NCBI GenBank assembly: GCA_028288645.1
Contig: JAQBNJ010000485.1
Span: 1 to 8,340, forward strand
From: Sediminibacterium sp.
GTDB lineage: Bacteria > Bacteroidota > Bacteroidia > Chitinophagales > Chitinophagaceae
Direction of reading: 5' to 3'
DNA: 8,340 bases
Shown: piece after piece, positions 1-6,835 of the stretch
Numbering within the stretch: position 1 is the stretch's first letter
Layout: every line of letters begins with the position of its first letter
Position numbers and translations under genes: made by a program
Notes under the pieces: model-generated
The model's input: only the letters and a program-made list of their open reading frames with translations
What the model was told of the DNA's origin: nothing
The model's database searches: none

Positions 1-3
1 TGG

Positions 4-32
4 AGCCCATCCGGTTTGGATGGGCTTTTTTT
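4..32 (+). terminator. Intrinsic terminator of an upstream gene outside the window
   Basis: A perfect 9-bp stem (agcccatcc at 4-12 pairing with ggatgggct at 18-26) closes a 5-nt loop and runs into an uninterrupted T tract at 26-32. The T tract lies only on the plus-strand 3' side, so it should terminate plus-strand transcription entering from the left. The gene it serves is outside the window. It also insulates the DUF6934 locus that follows, which must then have its own promoter somewhere in 33-144. Confidence 0.88.
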
Positions 33-51
33 ATGCGGTAAATACTGTTAA

Positions 52-136
52 TAACGCCGAGAATAAAAGTGAATAATTGCGGGAAATACCTAATCTACGG
101 AATATGCTATCCATTTATTTTTAACGCCGCAAATAA
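52..136 (+). repeat. Short direct repeat in the leader of the DUF6934 gene
   Basis: Two 15-nt copies, taacgccgagaataa (52-66) and taacgccgcaaataa (122-136), match at 13 positions and lie 70 bp apart in the only intergenic leader of the DUF6934 locus. The second ends 8 nt before the start codon. They could be operator half-sites or a chance similarity in AT-rich DNA. I found no convincing TAnnTTTG promoter element between 33 and 144, so the promoter itself is not placed. Confidence 0.25.
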
Positions 137-144
137 TACCTGTA

Positions 145-591
145 ATGCGAGAAGAAGTTTATGAGGACCTTAAGGCCAACTACGATTTTAGCATGTTTGA
201 GTTTTCAAGTATTGGAAGGCGTGGTATTATTTTAAAAAGAATAGAATTTACGTCTACAGGATTAAATGGTGTGTTTAATTTGGCTTTTGGTGATATCGGC
301 ATTGACGGAGAGATAGATGATAATTGTATAAGCAATAACGGAGATAGAAATAAGATTCTGGCAACGGTAGTTGATGTGGTTCTTAAATACACTGAAAAAT
401 ATCCAGACCGTTTTATCTTTTTTACTGGCAACAGTCCTGCAAGAACCCGCCTTTACCGCATGGCTATTACTGCACACCTGGAAGACCTGTCAGGGGTTTT
501 TGATATATTTATTTCGGTTCGAGATGACATTATGCCATTTCAAAAAAATACTAACGTGAATTCCTTTTTAATAAAAAGAAAAATTGTGTAA
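145..591 (+). CDS. DUF6934-type protein, function unknown
   Basis: This 148-residue cytoplasmic protein has no signal peptide or membrane segment. I recognise it as DUF6934-type, a family of similar length found mostly in Bacteroidota and often in several copies per genome; this is from memory, not a search. The family blocks visible are NLAFGD (residues 45-50), SNNGDRNKILATV (63-75), TGNSPARTRLYRM (94-106) and the C-terminal FLIKRK (141-146). The conserved polar residues in the second and third blocks (N, D, K, then R-T-R-x-x-R) look like a functional site, possibly for nucleic acid or nucleotide, but this is inference. The ATG at 145 fits the family's usual N-terminus; no Shine-Dalgarno is visible. 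The stop lies 9 nt before a small gene, so the two are probably co-transcribed. A toxin-like role with the small gene as partner is possible but unproven. Confidence 0.8.
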   Translation: MREEVYEDLKANYDFSMFEFSSIGRRGIILKRIEFTSTGLNGVFNLAFGDIGIDGEIDDNCISNNGDRNKILATVVDVVLKYTEKYPDRFIFFTGNSPARTRLYRMAITAHLEDLSGVFDIFISVRDDIMPFQKNTNVNSFLIKRKIV

Positions 592-600
592 TTTTAGTGT

Positions 601-774
601 ATGAAAAAGGTAATAAAAAGCAAGAGTTTTTTCTCTGATACAGAGATTACTTTTACTATTAGTGAAGAGCTTAACAAGTTAAAAGGGAAAGTACTTTTCC
701 CGAAACAATTGGCTGCCGCTAATGATATATTGAGCAAAATTCCCATTGAGAAAATAAACAAATTGCGCCGGTAG
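601..774 (+). CDS. Small lysine-rich protein, tandem copy 1 (3'-truncated)
   Basis: This 57-residue protein begins MKKVIKSKSFFSD and ends KIPIEKINKLRR. It is about 70% identical over its length to copy 2 (888-1097) and clearly related to copy 3 (1116-1355). It has no signal peptide or transmembrane stretch. The central and C-terminal parts (LAAANDIL, then IEKINKL) look helical. Nucleotide similarity to copy 2 holds through aaattgcgc (761-769) and then stops abruptly; a TAG follows at 772-774, so this copy lacks about 12 residues present in copy 2. The start lies 9 nt after the DUF6934 stop, with the same ttttagtgt-type leader used by its paralogues. A small partner or antitoxin of the DUF6934 protein is a reasonable guess from gene order alone. 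I do not recognise a named family. Confidence 0.72.
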   Translation: MKKVIKSKSFFSDTEITFTISEELNKLKGKVLFPKQLAAANDILSKIPIEKINKLRR

Positions 775-783
775 GCTCGTTAG

Positions 784-891
784 TTGCAAACGCTAAAATA
801 TTTCATTGTTCCGAATAATACCCATCTACCTGCCCATGATGAAGCAACTTCCTTTTTAATAAAAAGGAAATTTCATAGCTTTAATGTATGA
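784..891 (+). pseudogene. Remnant of a second DUF6934 gene (C-terminal 35 codons)
   Basis: The frame 784-891 is open for 35 codons to a TGA at 889-891 and has no start of its own; an in-frame TAG sits at 781-783. Its product contains SFLIKRK, identical to residues 140-146 of the intact DUF6934 protein. Upstream, YFIV-x6-P aligns with IFIS-x6-P of the intact copy with a 2-residue gap. The DNA around ttcctttttaataaaaag is also shared. The N-terminal 110 or so codons are missing, so this is a scar of a duplicated DUF6934 gene. Its stop overlaps the start of small-gene copy 2 as ATGA (888-891), suggesting that in the ancestral module the two genes were translationally coupled. The 35-codon frame is short, so assignment rests on the shared C-terminus. 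Confidence 0.68.
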
Positions 892-1097
892 AAAAGGTGA
901 TAAAAGAAAAGAGTCCTTTCTCTGACCAAATAATTACACTCACTATTAGTGAAGAACTCAATAAGTTGGATAATAAAATCGTCGCTGCTAAAAAATTGGC
1001 AATCGCTAATGAAATATTGCGCAAAATTCCTATTGAGAAAATAGATAAATTGCGCAATAGTATTGATGCCGAAGAAAAAACTTCGGAACCTAAATAA
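888..1097 (+). CDS. Small lysine-rich protein, tandem copy 2 (probably full length)
   Basis: A 69-residue protein starting MKKVIKEKSPFSD and ending in an acidic tail (DAEEKTSEPK). It is the best candidate for the intact form of this family: copy 1 is cut short, and copy 3 would be exactly this length if a single-base deletion were repaired. It is highly charged, with lysine-rich helical-looking segments (SEELNKL, ANEILRKIPIEKIDKLRN) and no cysteine, signal peptide or membrane segment. The ATG overlaps the stop of the DUF6934 remnant. A 9-bp palindrome (849-857 with 861-869, loop aat) lies 18 nt upstream of the start, within the remnant's FLIKR codons. No function is recognised; a partner of a DUF6934 protein is inferred from position. 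Confidence 0.75.
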   Translation: MKKVIKEKSPFSDQIITLTISEELNKLDNKIVAAKKLAIANEILRKIPIEKIDKLRNSIDAEEKTSEPK

Positions 1098-1115
1098 CAA
1101 ATGCGTTTTTAGTTT

Positions 1116-1355
1116 ATGAAGAAGGTAATAAAAGAAAAGGGTCCTTTCTCTGATCAAATAATTACACTTACTGTTAGTAAAAAACTCAACAAATTAACAG
1201 GTCAAACTCTGGCTCCTAAAAAATTAGCCGCTGCTAATGAAATATTGCGCAAAACCCCAACTGAGCAATTAGATAAAATACTCAATAACATTGACGATGA
1301 AGAAAATCTTCGTTACCTAAATAGCAAAGGCTTATTTAACATTGCCTGCAGCTGA
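1116..1355 (+). CDS. Small lysine-rich protein, tandem copy 3 (frameshift-extended)
   Basis: A 79-residue protein starting MKKVIKEKGPFSD, about 70% identical to copy 2 over the first 61 residues. After the shared acidic stretch (residues ID-x-EE) it diverges into NLRYLNSKGLFNIACS. Comparing the DNA explains this. Copy 2 reads gaagaaaaaacttcgg then aacctaaataa, while copy 3 has one base fewer in the A-rich run near 1299-1307, which puts the equivalent stop (tag, 1322-1324) out of frame. Restoring that base would give 69 codons before the stop, the same as copy 2. The last 15 or so residues are thus probably read-through sequence rather than a selected domain. Whether the extended protein works is unknown. 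It is the last plus-strand gene before the convergent junction. Confidence 0.7.
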   Translation: MKKVIKEKGPFSDQIITLTVSKKLNKLTGQTLAPKKLAAANEILRKTPTEQLDKILNNIDDEENLRYLNSKGLFNIACS

Positions 1356-1572
1356 AATATTTATAGTATACAAATCGATTAGTTTAACAATCCAAAGAGA
1401 GAAACAATTCTTTAGACACTAATTCCACTCATCTGCTTTTCGCTTATTCTATCTCAATACATGCCTTTCCAGATAACGTTTGCATAGCCAATACCCCTTC
1501 CATATTTTCTTATTGCAGGATCGCTTATTCTACTAGCGATATTATCATTTACCCGGTCAAACTAACGGGACC
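1356..1572. other. Gene-free convergent spacer with minor repeats
   Basis: This stretch separates plus-strand copy 3 from the minus-strand receptor gene, and I see no coding frame in it. It contains a 12-nt direct repeat, tcgcttattcta, at 1440-1451 and 1521-1532, 81 bp apart. The second copy is part of a small inverted repeat (atcgct 1520-1525 with agcgat 1535-1540). Neither has a T tract good enough to call a plus-strand terminator, so where transcription of the small genes ends is not clear. Confidence 0.4.
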
Positions 1573-1602
1573 AAAAAAATCCCGCTCCTTACGAAGCGGG
1601 AT
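1573..1602 (-). terminator. Intrinsic terminator of the outer-membrane receptor gene
   Basis: On the minus strand, atcccgct (1602-1595) pairs with agcgggat (1586-1579) as a perfect 8-bp stem. One G-U and one C-G pair extend it, leaving a GTAA tetraloop of the stable GNRA type. A run of T follows on the minus strand (the A tract at 1573-1579 on the plus strand). It lies about 43 nt beyond the stop of the receptor gene at 1645 and clearly serves it. Confidence 0.9.
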
Positions 1603-1644
1603 CATTACTAAACGCCTATGAGAAAACAATTGAAGCCAACTATA

Positions 1645-4476
1645 CTATCCGCCGATCATTCGTGTAACAAACCTCGGCCCCGTACCGGTATTGCCTGCTT
1701 TGTTCAGACTAAAAGTGAAGCCTAACTGGAAGTACTGCTGTAATACATTGTAACGGCTGTCTTCTAAATAGTTCTGGTTTGCGCTACGGCTGATACCCTG
1801 GTTCTGGTTGAGCAGATCAAAGGCGCTGAGTTTTACTTCCGCACGTTTGTTCTTTAGGAAGCTTTTAGCAACTGATGCGTTCCAGTAACCAACAGTGGTA
1901 TTAAAACCATCTGCACGGCCGGAGTTGATGGTGTAGTTGAAATTATTATTTACAACCAAACCCCATGGTAAATAGTTCGTCATATCAAGTCCGTACACCT
2001 GCTGCAGGTAATTACTGTTCAACTGCGACTGATAAGAATATTTTGCTTTGCTGATATTGAGCCTGCCGTTTGCACTGATATCTATTTTGTTCTCGAGAGA
2101 GAAATTATAACTCAGGTTCGGGCTGATGCTGAAATTATCTATTTCGTTCCTGTTGCCGTTTACGAAACTGATATTGTGCAGGAGATTGCTACCGAGGCCG
2201 AGGTCAACCCTTGATTTTAATTTCTTTATAGGAAACCCTGCATTCAAACTTCCAAACAACACCCAGTTGCCATTCACATTGATCGGCGAACTCACACGTG
2301 AACCGTTTAACGGATTGAACACATCTGTGTTCACGATCGCGTTATCGGTTTTAGACGCAGAGAGGAAAGCGAAGAAATTTCGTTGTGTATAGATATTCGT
2401 TGAAAAATAATTCAGGCTCAGTGATTGTGCGTAGCTGCGTTTCAGGTTGGGATTACCTGTATAGGTATTCAACGGGTTACTTACATCAACAACCGGCTGT
2501 AGCTGCGTGGTACTTGGTGCCGTGGTAGACGTGCTGTAATTAACACTCACTGTGCGGCTGCTGTTAAGACGGTACTGTATGCTTGCATTGGGCAACAGAT
2601 CGGTAAAATTTTGTTTGATCACGTTACCGTTTGTATTGTTCGAACTGTACAATTTGGCTTCCTGTATTGAACTACCCACCGTTAAATTCATTTTCTTCAG
2701 GTTAGAGCGGAAACTCAGGCTTCCTCCTGTGTAAGTGTACTCACTTTTAAAATCGTTGCTCTGGGTAGTATTCATTTTGTCGTACTTACCCGAAGCAGCG
2801 GCATAATCGTATGTAATACGTTTGCTGTCGCCCACATTGGTATTATAATACGCACTGAACTCAAGCAAAGATTTTTTGCCGATGGGTTCAGTATAGACCA
2901 CGTTTGCGCCAAAACTCCGCGTAACCGCTTCACGCCTGTTCTTTTGATTGACAATAGAGTCCGGCAATGGAAGGCCTGCTGCATAGAAAGTATTACGTGT
3001 ATATAAGCTACCATCCTGTTTGCTATCGTTATAGGCAAGACTAAGGTTACTTGAAATGGTTCTTCCTTTTTTCTGGAAGCGTTTTCTAAACAATGCATTG
3101 CCGCCAAAATTGAATGCATCGGAATGGCTGCTGTTATCCGTCGTTCCGTCGTTCAGTTTGGTACCGTTGGTCTTGGTAGATGTATAACTGCTGGTACTTC
3201 TTGTATCTACCTGTTGTGTAGTAAATGATGGCGTGAATTTGAACGAATTAAAGCTATCCATCCTGCTGTCGATCATCATGTTCACCCTCTGCTGTTTGCT
3301 GTTGCGGGCGGTGCTGCTATTTGAAATATAATCATATTCATTGCCCGGAATAATATAGTGCTGGTTGGTAACACGATCTGTTAGCAGATCGATATTGCTT
3401 CCCATACCACTCATGTTGAAATCTGTTTTTCGGTTGTTCCAGGTATCGTTGTAATTGATGCCACCGGCGTAAGTAGTAGCAACACCCTGGGCGTTTTGCC
3501 CGGCACCGGTAACAGGCAATCCATTGTTATCACCGCCGCCACCCATCTGGATGGATATACCACCGCCGCCGCTGCGCATACCTCTTGATAACTCACCGCT
3601 GAAATTCAATACATCAGAAATAGAGAAGCCCTGTTTATTCGTATTATTTCCCATGCCGATAAAAGACATCTGCCGGTCGCCATTGAACCTGTTGATATTG
3701 GTCTGCGCATCATATCGTTCATTCGTTCCTGCTGCTGCGGAAACTTTTCCAAATAACGCATTGTTCCTGTCTTTCTTCAGTTTCAGGTTGATCGTCTTTT
3801 CACTTTGCCCGTCATCTACACCCGTAAATTCTGCACGGTCACTTTTTTTATCAAATACCTGTACTTTATCAACCGCATCGGCATCAAGATTTTTAGTAGC
3901 CATCTTTGGATCGCCCGTAAAAAATTCTTTTCCATTCACTAATACGCGATTTACTCTTTGCCCGTTCACACGCACGGTACCATCATTATCAACGGTAACA
4001 CCCGGCAATTTTTTAAGCATATCCTCCACTACTGCATTGGGTTGGGTCTTAAAGTTTTCGGTATTGAACTCAACTGTATCGTTGTTGATAGTAACCGGCG
4101 GACGTCGCGCAGTAACGGTAACATTTCCCGAGTTTAAAACATCGGTCATGTCGAGGTTGCCCAGGTTGATCTCTTCGCCATCTTTGCTGATCTCCACGGT
4201 TCTCCATACAGGTATAAATCCTACATAAGAAGAGGAAAGCAGGTATTTTCCTTTTTCAAGAGATGCTAATTTGAATTTTCCGGTTGAATCGGCTCTTGTA
4301 AATGTTACGAGGGTTGAATCCTTCGCATTTACGACAGAAATAGTGGCATAAGCCAGCCCACGTTTGGAAGCGGTATCATATACAACACCTTTCACAACAG
4401 CCGGTGTTTTTTGTGCCTGTAATAAAAAAGGAACTAAGATGATCGTAAGCAGGGTAATGATGCGGTACATAGCCAT
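1645..4476 (-). CDS. Outer-membrane beta-barrel / TonB-dependent receptor-like protein
   Basis: This 943-residue protein should sit in the outer membrane. Residues 1-22 form a signal peptide ending LLQAQ. Residues 27-105 look like a carboxypeptidase-regulatory-like beta-sandwich (KGVVYDTASKRGLAYATISV, then a YLLSSSYVGF strand). Residues 118-235 resemble a receptor plug, with VVEDMLKKLPGVTVDNDGTV, an NG-rich hairpin (VNGKEFFTGDP) and DKVQVFDKKSD. The rest is a barrel with many alternating aromatic and polar strands. This is the pattern of the Bacteroidota outer-membrane beta-barrel family (OMP_b-brl_3 type), not a full SusC: it lacks the usual SusC length and no SusD gene adjoins it. A glycine-rich insert lies at residues 299-316. 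The protein ends FVTRMIGG rather than in an aromatic residue. The substrate is unknown. A second ATG two codons in (MYRII) is an equally good start. It is transcribed alone, from a promoter near 4493-4500. Confidence 0.85.
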   Translation of the reverse strand: MAMYRIITLLTIILVPFLLQAQKTPAVVKGVVYDTASKRGLAYATISVVNAKDSTLVTFTRADSTGKFKLASLEKGKYLLSSSYVGFIPVWRTVEISKDGEEINLGNLDMTDVLNSGNVTVTARRPPVTINNDTVEFNTENFKTQPNAVVEDMLKKLPGVTVDNDGTVRVNGQRVNRVLVNGKEFFTGDPKMATKNLDADAVDKVQVFDKKSDRAEFTGVDDGQSEKTINLKLKKDRNNALFGKVSAAAGTNERYDAQTNINRFNGDRQMSFIGMGNNTNKQGFSISDVLNFSGELSRGMRSGGGGISIQMGGGGDNNGLPVTGAGQNAQGVATTYAGGINYNDTWNNRKTDFNMSGMGSNIDLLTDRVTNQHYIIPGNEYDYISNSSTARNSKQQRVNMMIDSRMDSFNSFKFTPSFTTQQVDTRSTSSYTSTKTNGTKLNDGTTDNSSHSDAFNFGGNALFRKRFQKKGRTISSNLSLAYNDSKQDGSLYTRNTFYAAGLPLPDSIVNQKNRREAVTRSFGANVVYTEPIGKKSLLEFSAYYNTNVGDSKRITYDYAAASGKYDKMNTTQSNDFKSEYTYTGGSLSFRSNLKKMNLTVGSSIQEAKLYSSNNTNGNVIKQNFTDLLPNASIQYRLNSSRTVSVNYSTSTTAPSTTQLQPVVDVSNPLNTYTGNPNLKRSYAQSLSLNYFSTNIYTQRNFFAFLSASKTDNAIVNTDVFNPLNGSRVSSPINVNGNWVLFGSLNAGFPIKKLKSRVDLGLGSNLLHNISFVNGNRNEIDNFSISPNLSYNFSLENKIDISANGRLNISKAKYSYQSQLNSNYLQQVYGLDMTNYLPWGLVVNNNFNYTINSGRADGFNTTVGYWNASVAKSFLKNKRAEVKLSAFDLLNQNQGISRSANQNYLEDSRYNVLQQYFQLGFTFSLNKAGNTGTGPRFVTRMIGG

Positions 4477-4492
4477 TTTGGTTTTAGTATCC

Positions 4493-4500
4493 CAAAAGTA
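4493..4500 (-). promoter_or_regulatory. Candidate Bacteroidota -7 promoter element of the receptor gene
   Basis: On the minus strand the octamer TACTTTTG matches the Bacteroidota -7 consensus TAnnTTTG exactly. It lies 16 nt upstream of the receptor start codon, which would give a very short leader. The -33 element is poor: the nearest TTG upstream is about 28 nt away, longer than the usual spacing. The call rests on the -7 match and its position only. Confidence 0.38.
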
Positions 4501-4561
4501 GCGGTCCGTATCAGTAAAAGCGGTTAAACAACTTTAGTGAAAGGTTAATGAAGGTTAAAGC

Positions 4562-4662
4562 ATTTTGGAATTTTGGAATTGGAAAATTGGGAAATTGGGA
4601 AATTTGTTTACAGGCGGAGCGCACTGCAATTCCAAAATTTCCCAATTCCAAAATTCCAAAAT
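4562..4662. repeat. Large inverted repeat built from period-8 units
   Basis: A perfect 19-bp inverted repeat (4562-4580 with 4644-4662) continues with mismatches or small bulges to about 4606 and 4627, leaving a loop of roughly 20 nt. Each arm is itself a period-8 tandem: TTTTGGAA twice, TTGGAAAA, then TTGGGAAA twice on the left, and TTCCAAAA-type units on the right. It starts 3 nt after the stop of the FKBP gene. It could form a long hairpin that ends or stabilises that mRNA, but it lacks a T tract after the stem. It could also be a dispersed intergenic repeat of this genome. Confidence 0.8.
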
Positions 4663-4665
4663 CAA

Positions 4666-5430
4666 TTAAGGTTCTATTCCCAGCAATTCCAGCTCAAATA
4701 TCAGCGTAGAACCCGGAGCAATTTTTCCTGAGCCGCTGTCGCCATAGCCAAGGTCCGAAGGAACATATACTTTCCATTTGCTTCCTACGGGCATGAGTTG
4801 CAGGATTTCCTGCCAGCCTCTTACAAATCCGTTTACGGGATATACAATGGGTTCTCCCCTGTCTACTGAACTGTCGAAAACAGTACCGTTGAGTAATGTT
4901 CCGTGGTAATGAACTTTTACTTTAGTGGTAAGTGTAGGCCTTGTGTTGTCCGTACTCGCTTTCATTACTTCGTACTGTAGCCCATCAGGTAGCGTGATCA
5001 CACCAGGGCGTTTACCATTTGCGGCTAAAAAAGCCTGTCCTGCCTGTTTGTTACCGGCAACAATGGCCGCATTTTCCTTTTCAGCGGCAGCATTCTTTAC
5101 AGAATTTACTTTTTGCTGAAAGTTCATCACGCATTGCTTAACAGCATCGTCTGTCAGTAATGGTTTTTTATTCAGCGTCGCATCAGATAATGCTCTTTGA
5201 AAGAGTGCGAGGTTTACATTCTCTATTCCCTGCGCTTTTAAATTCTGCGCAACCAAAAGGCCGATAGAATAGCTCACACTATCAATTTCATTTTTAAAAG
5301 GACTGGCTGTCGCAGGCTTTGCCGCTGGCTTGGTTGCGGGTTTAGTAGCAACAGTGGCGGGCTTTTTTGTCTGCGCAAAACTGCCAATGGTTACCAGGCC
5401 AAGTGCCATAACTAAGATCGATTTCTTCAT
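4666..5430 (-). CDS. Secreted FKBP-type peptidyl-prolyl cis-trans isomerase (FkpA/Mip-like)
   Basis: The enzyme speeds cis-trans isomerisation of X-Pro bonds and helps fold exported proteins; the location is the periplasm. Of 254 residues, 1-20 are a signal peptide ending GSFAQ. There is no lipobox cysteine, so it should be soluble. Residues 22-43 form a repetitive Lys/Pro/Ala/Thr linker (KPAT-type units). Residues 46-130 are a helical FkpA/Mip N-terminal dimerisation region (SYSIGLLVAQNLK). Residues 145-254 are the FKBP domain. Pocket residues seen are Y175 and the HG after it, F185-D186, the GW at W206, Y229 of LGYG, and IAPG followed by LIFELELL. All key positions are present, so it should be active. 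The start is 67 nt downstream of argH on the same strand, so it may be read through from the arg operon or have its own promoter. Confidence 0.92.
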   Translation of the reverse strand: MKKSILVMALGLVTIGSFAQTKKPATVATKPATKPAAKPATASPFKNEIDSVSYSIGLLVAQNLKAQGIENVNLALFQRALSDATLNKKPLLTDDAVKQCVMNFQQKVNSVKNAAAEKENAAIVAGNKQAGQAFLAANGKRPGVITLPDGLQYEVMKASTDNTRPTLTTKVKVHYHGTLLNGTVFDSSVDRGEPIVYPVNGFVRGWQEILQLMPVGSKWKVYVPSDLGYGDSGSGKIAPGSTLIFELELLGIEP

Positions 5431-5497
5431 TTTTTTGATTTGTATGTTTCAAAGAAACAGTATTTCCTGCTTCCGTATTCCACAAGGGAAAAGATTT
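5431..5497 (-). other. argH-FKBP spacer with a small palindrome
   Basis: This 67-nt spacer holds a perfect 5-bp inverted repeat, gtttc-aaa-gaaac (5446-5458), ending 15 nt before the FKBP start codon, with a purine-rich AAAAAAA just ahead of the ATG on the minus strand. I see no intrinsic terminator after argH, and no promoter element better than a one- or two-mismatch TAnnTTTG. Read-through from argH is therefore plausible. Confidence 0.35.

Positions 5498-6831
<1,334 letters not shown>

Positions 6832-6835
<4 letters not shown>

Larger units (their letters stand above)
601..1324 (+). repeat. Tandem array of three paralogous small genes
   Basis: Three diverged copies of one gene start at 601, 888 and 1116, each opening with MKKVIK and sharing FSD, an I-T-x-T block, LNKL, a KxLA-like block and AN(D/E)IL. 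Copies 2 and 3 are nearly identical in DNA over their first 70 or so bases. The similarity extends into the leaders: aattttagtgt, agctttaatgt and gtttttagttt precede the three start codons. The original repeat unit therefore included at least the end of the gene upstream. Copy 1 to copy 2 spacing is larger (113 nt) because it holds a DUF6934 remnant; copy 2 to copy 3 spacing is only 18 nt. Confidence 0.85.

Noticed and set aside
873..1157. Minus-strand open frame across small-gene copies 2 and 3
   Set aside because: Its internal repeat (RERTLFFY twice) is only the antisense image of the duplicated small-gene starts; no start signal or family match supports it.
601..1355. CRISPR-like array, because of regular repeats
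   Set aside because: The repeats are whole coding genes that differ by substitutions preserving the frame, with unequal spacing and no short identical repeats or unique spacers.
1520..1540. Small inverted repeat as terminator of the small-gene array
   Set aside because: It has a 6-bp stem with a 9-nt loop and no T run on the plus strand; too weak to call.
3524..4228. Long plus-strand open frame (234 codons) opposite the receptor gene
   Set aside because: It is antisense to the conserved plug and early barrel region, its protein is low in recognisable pattern, and the minus-strand gene explains the sequence fully.
5446..5458. gtttc-aaa-gaaac palindrome as a terminator after argH
   Set aside because: The stem is only 5 bp, AT-rich, and is followed by the FKBP start rather than a T tract.
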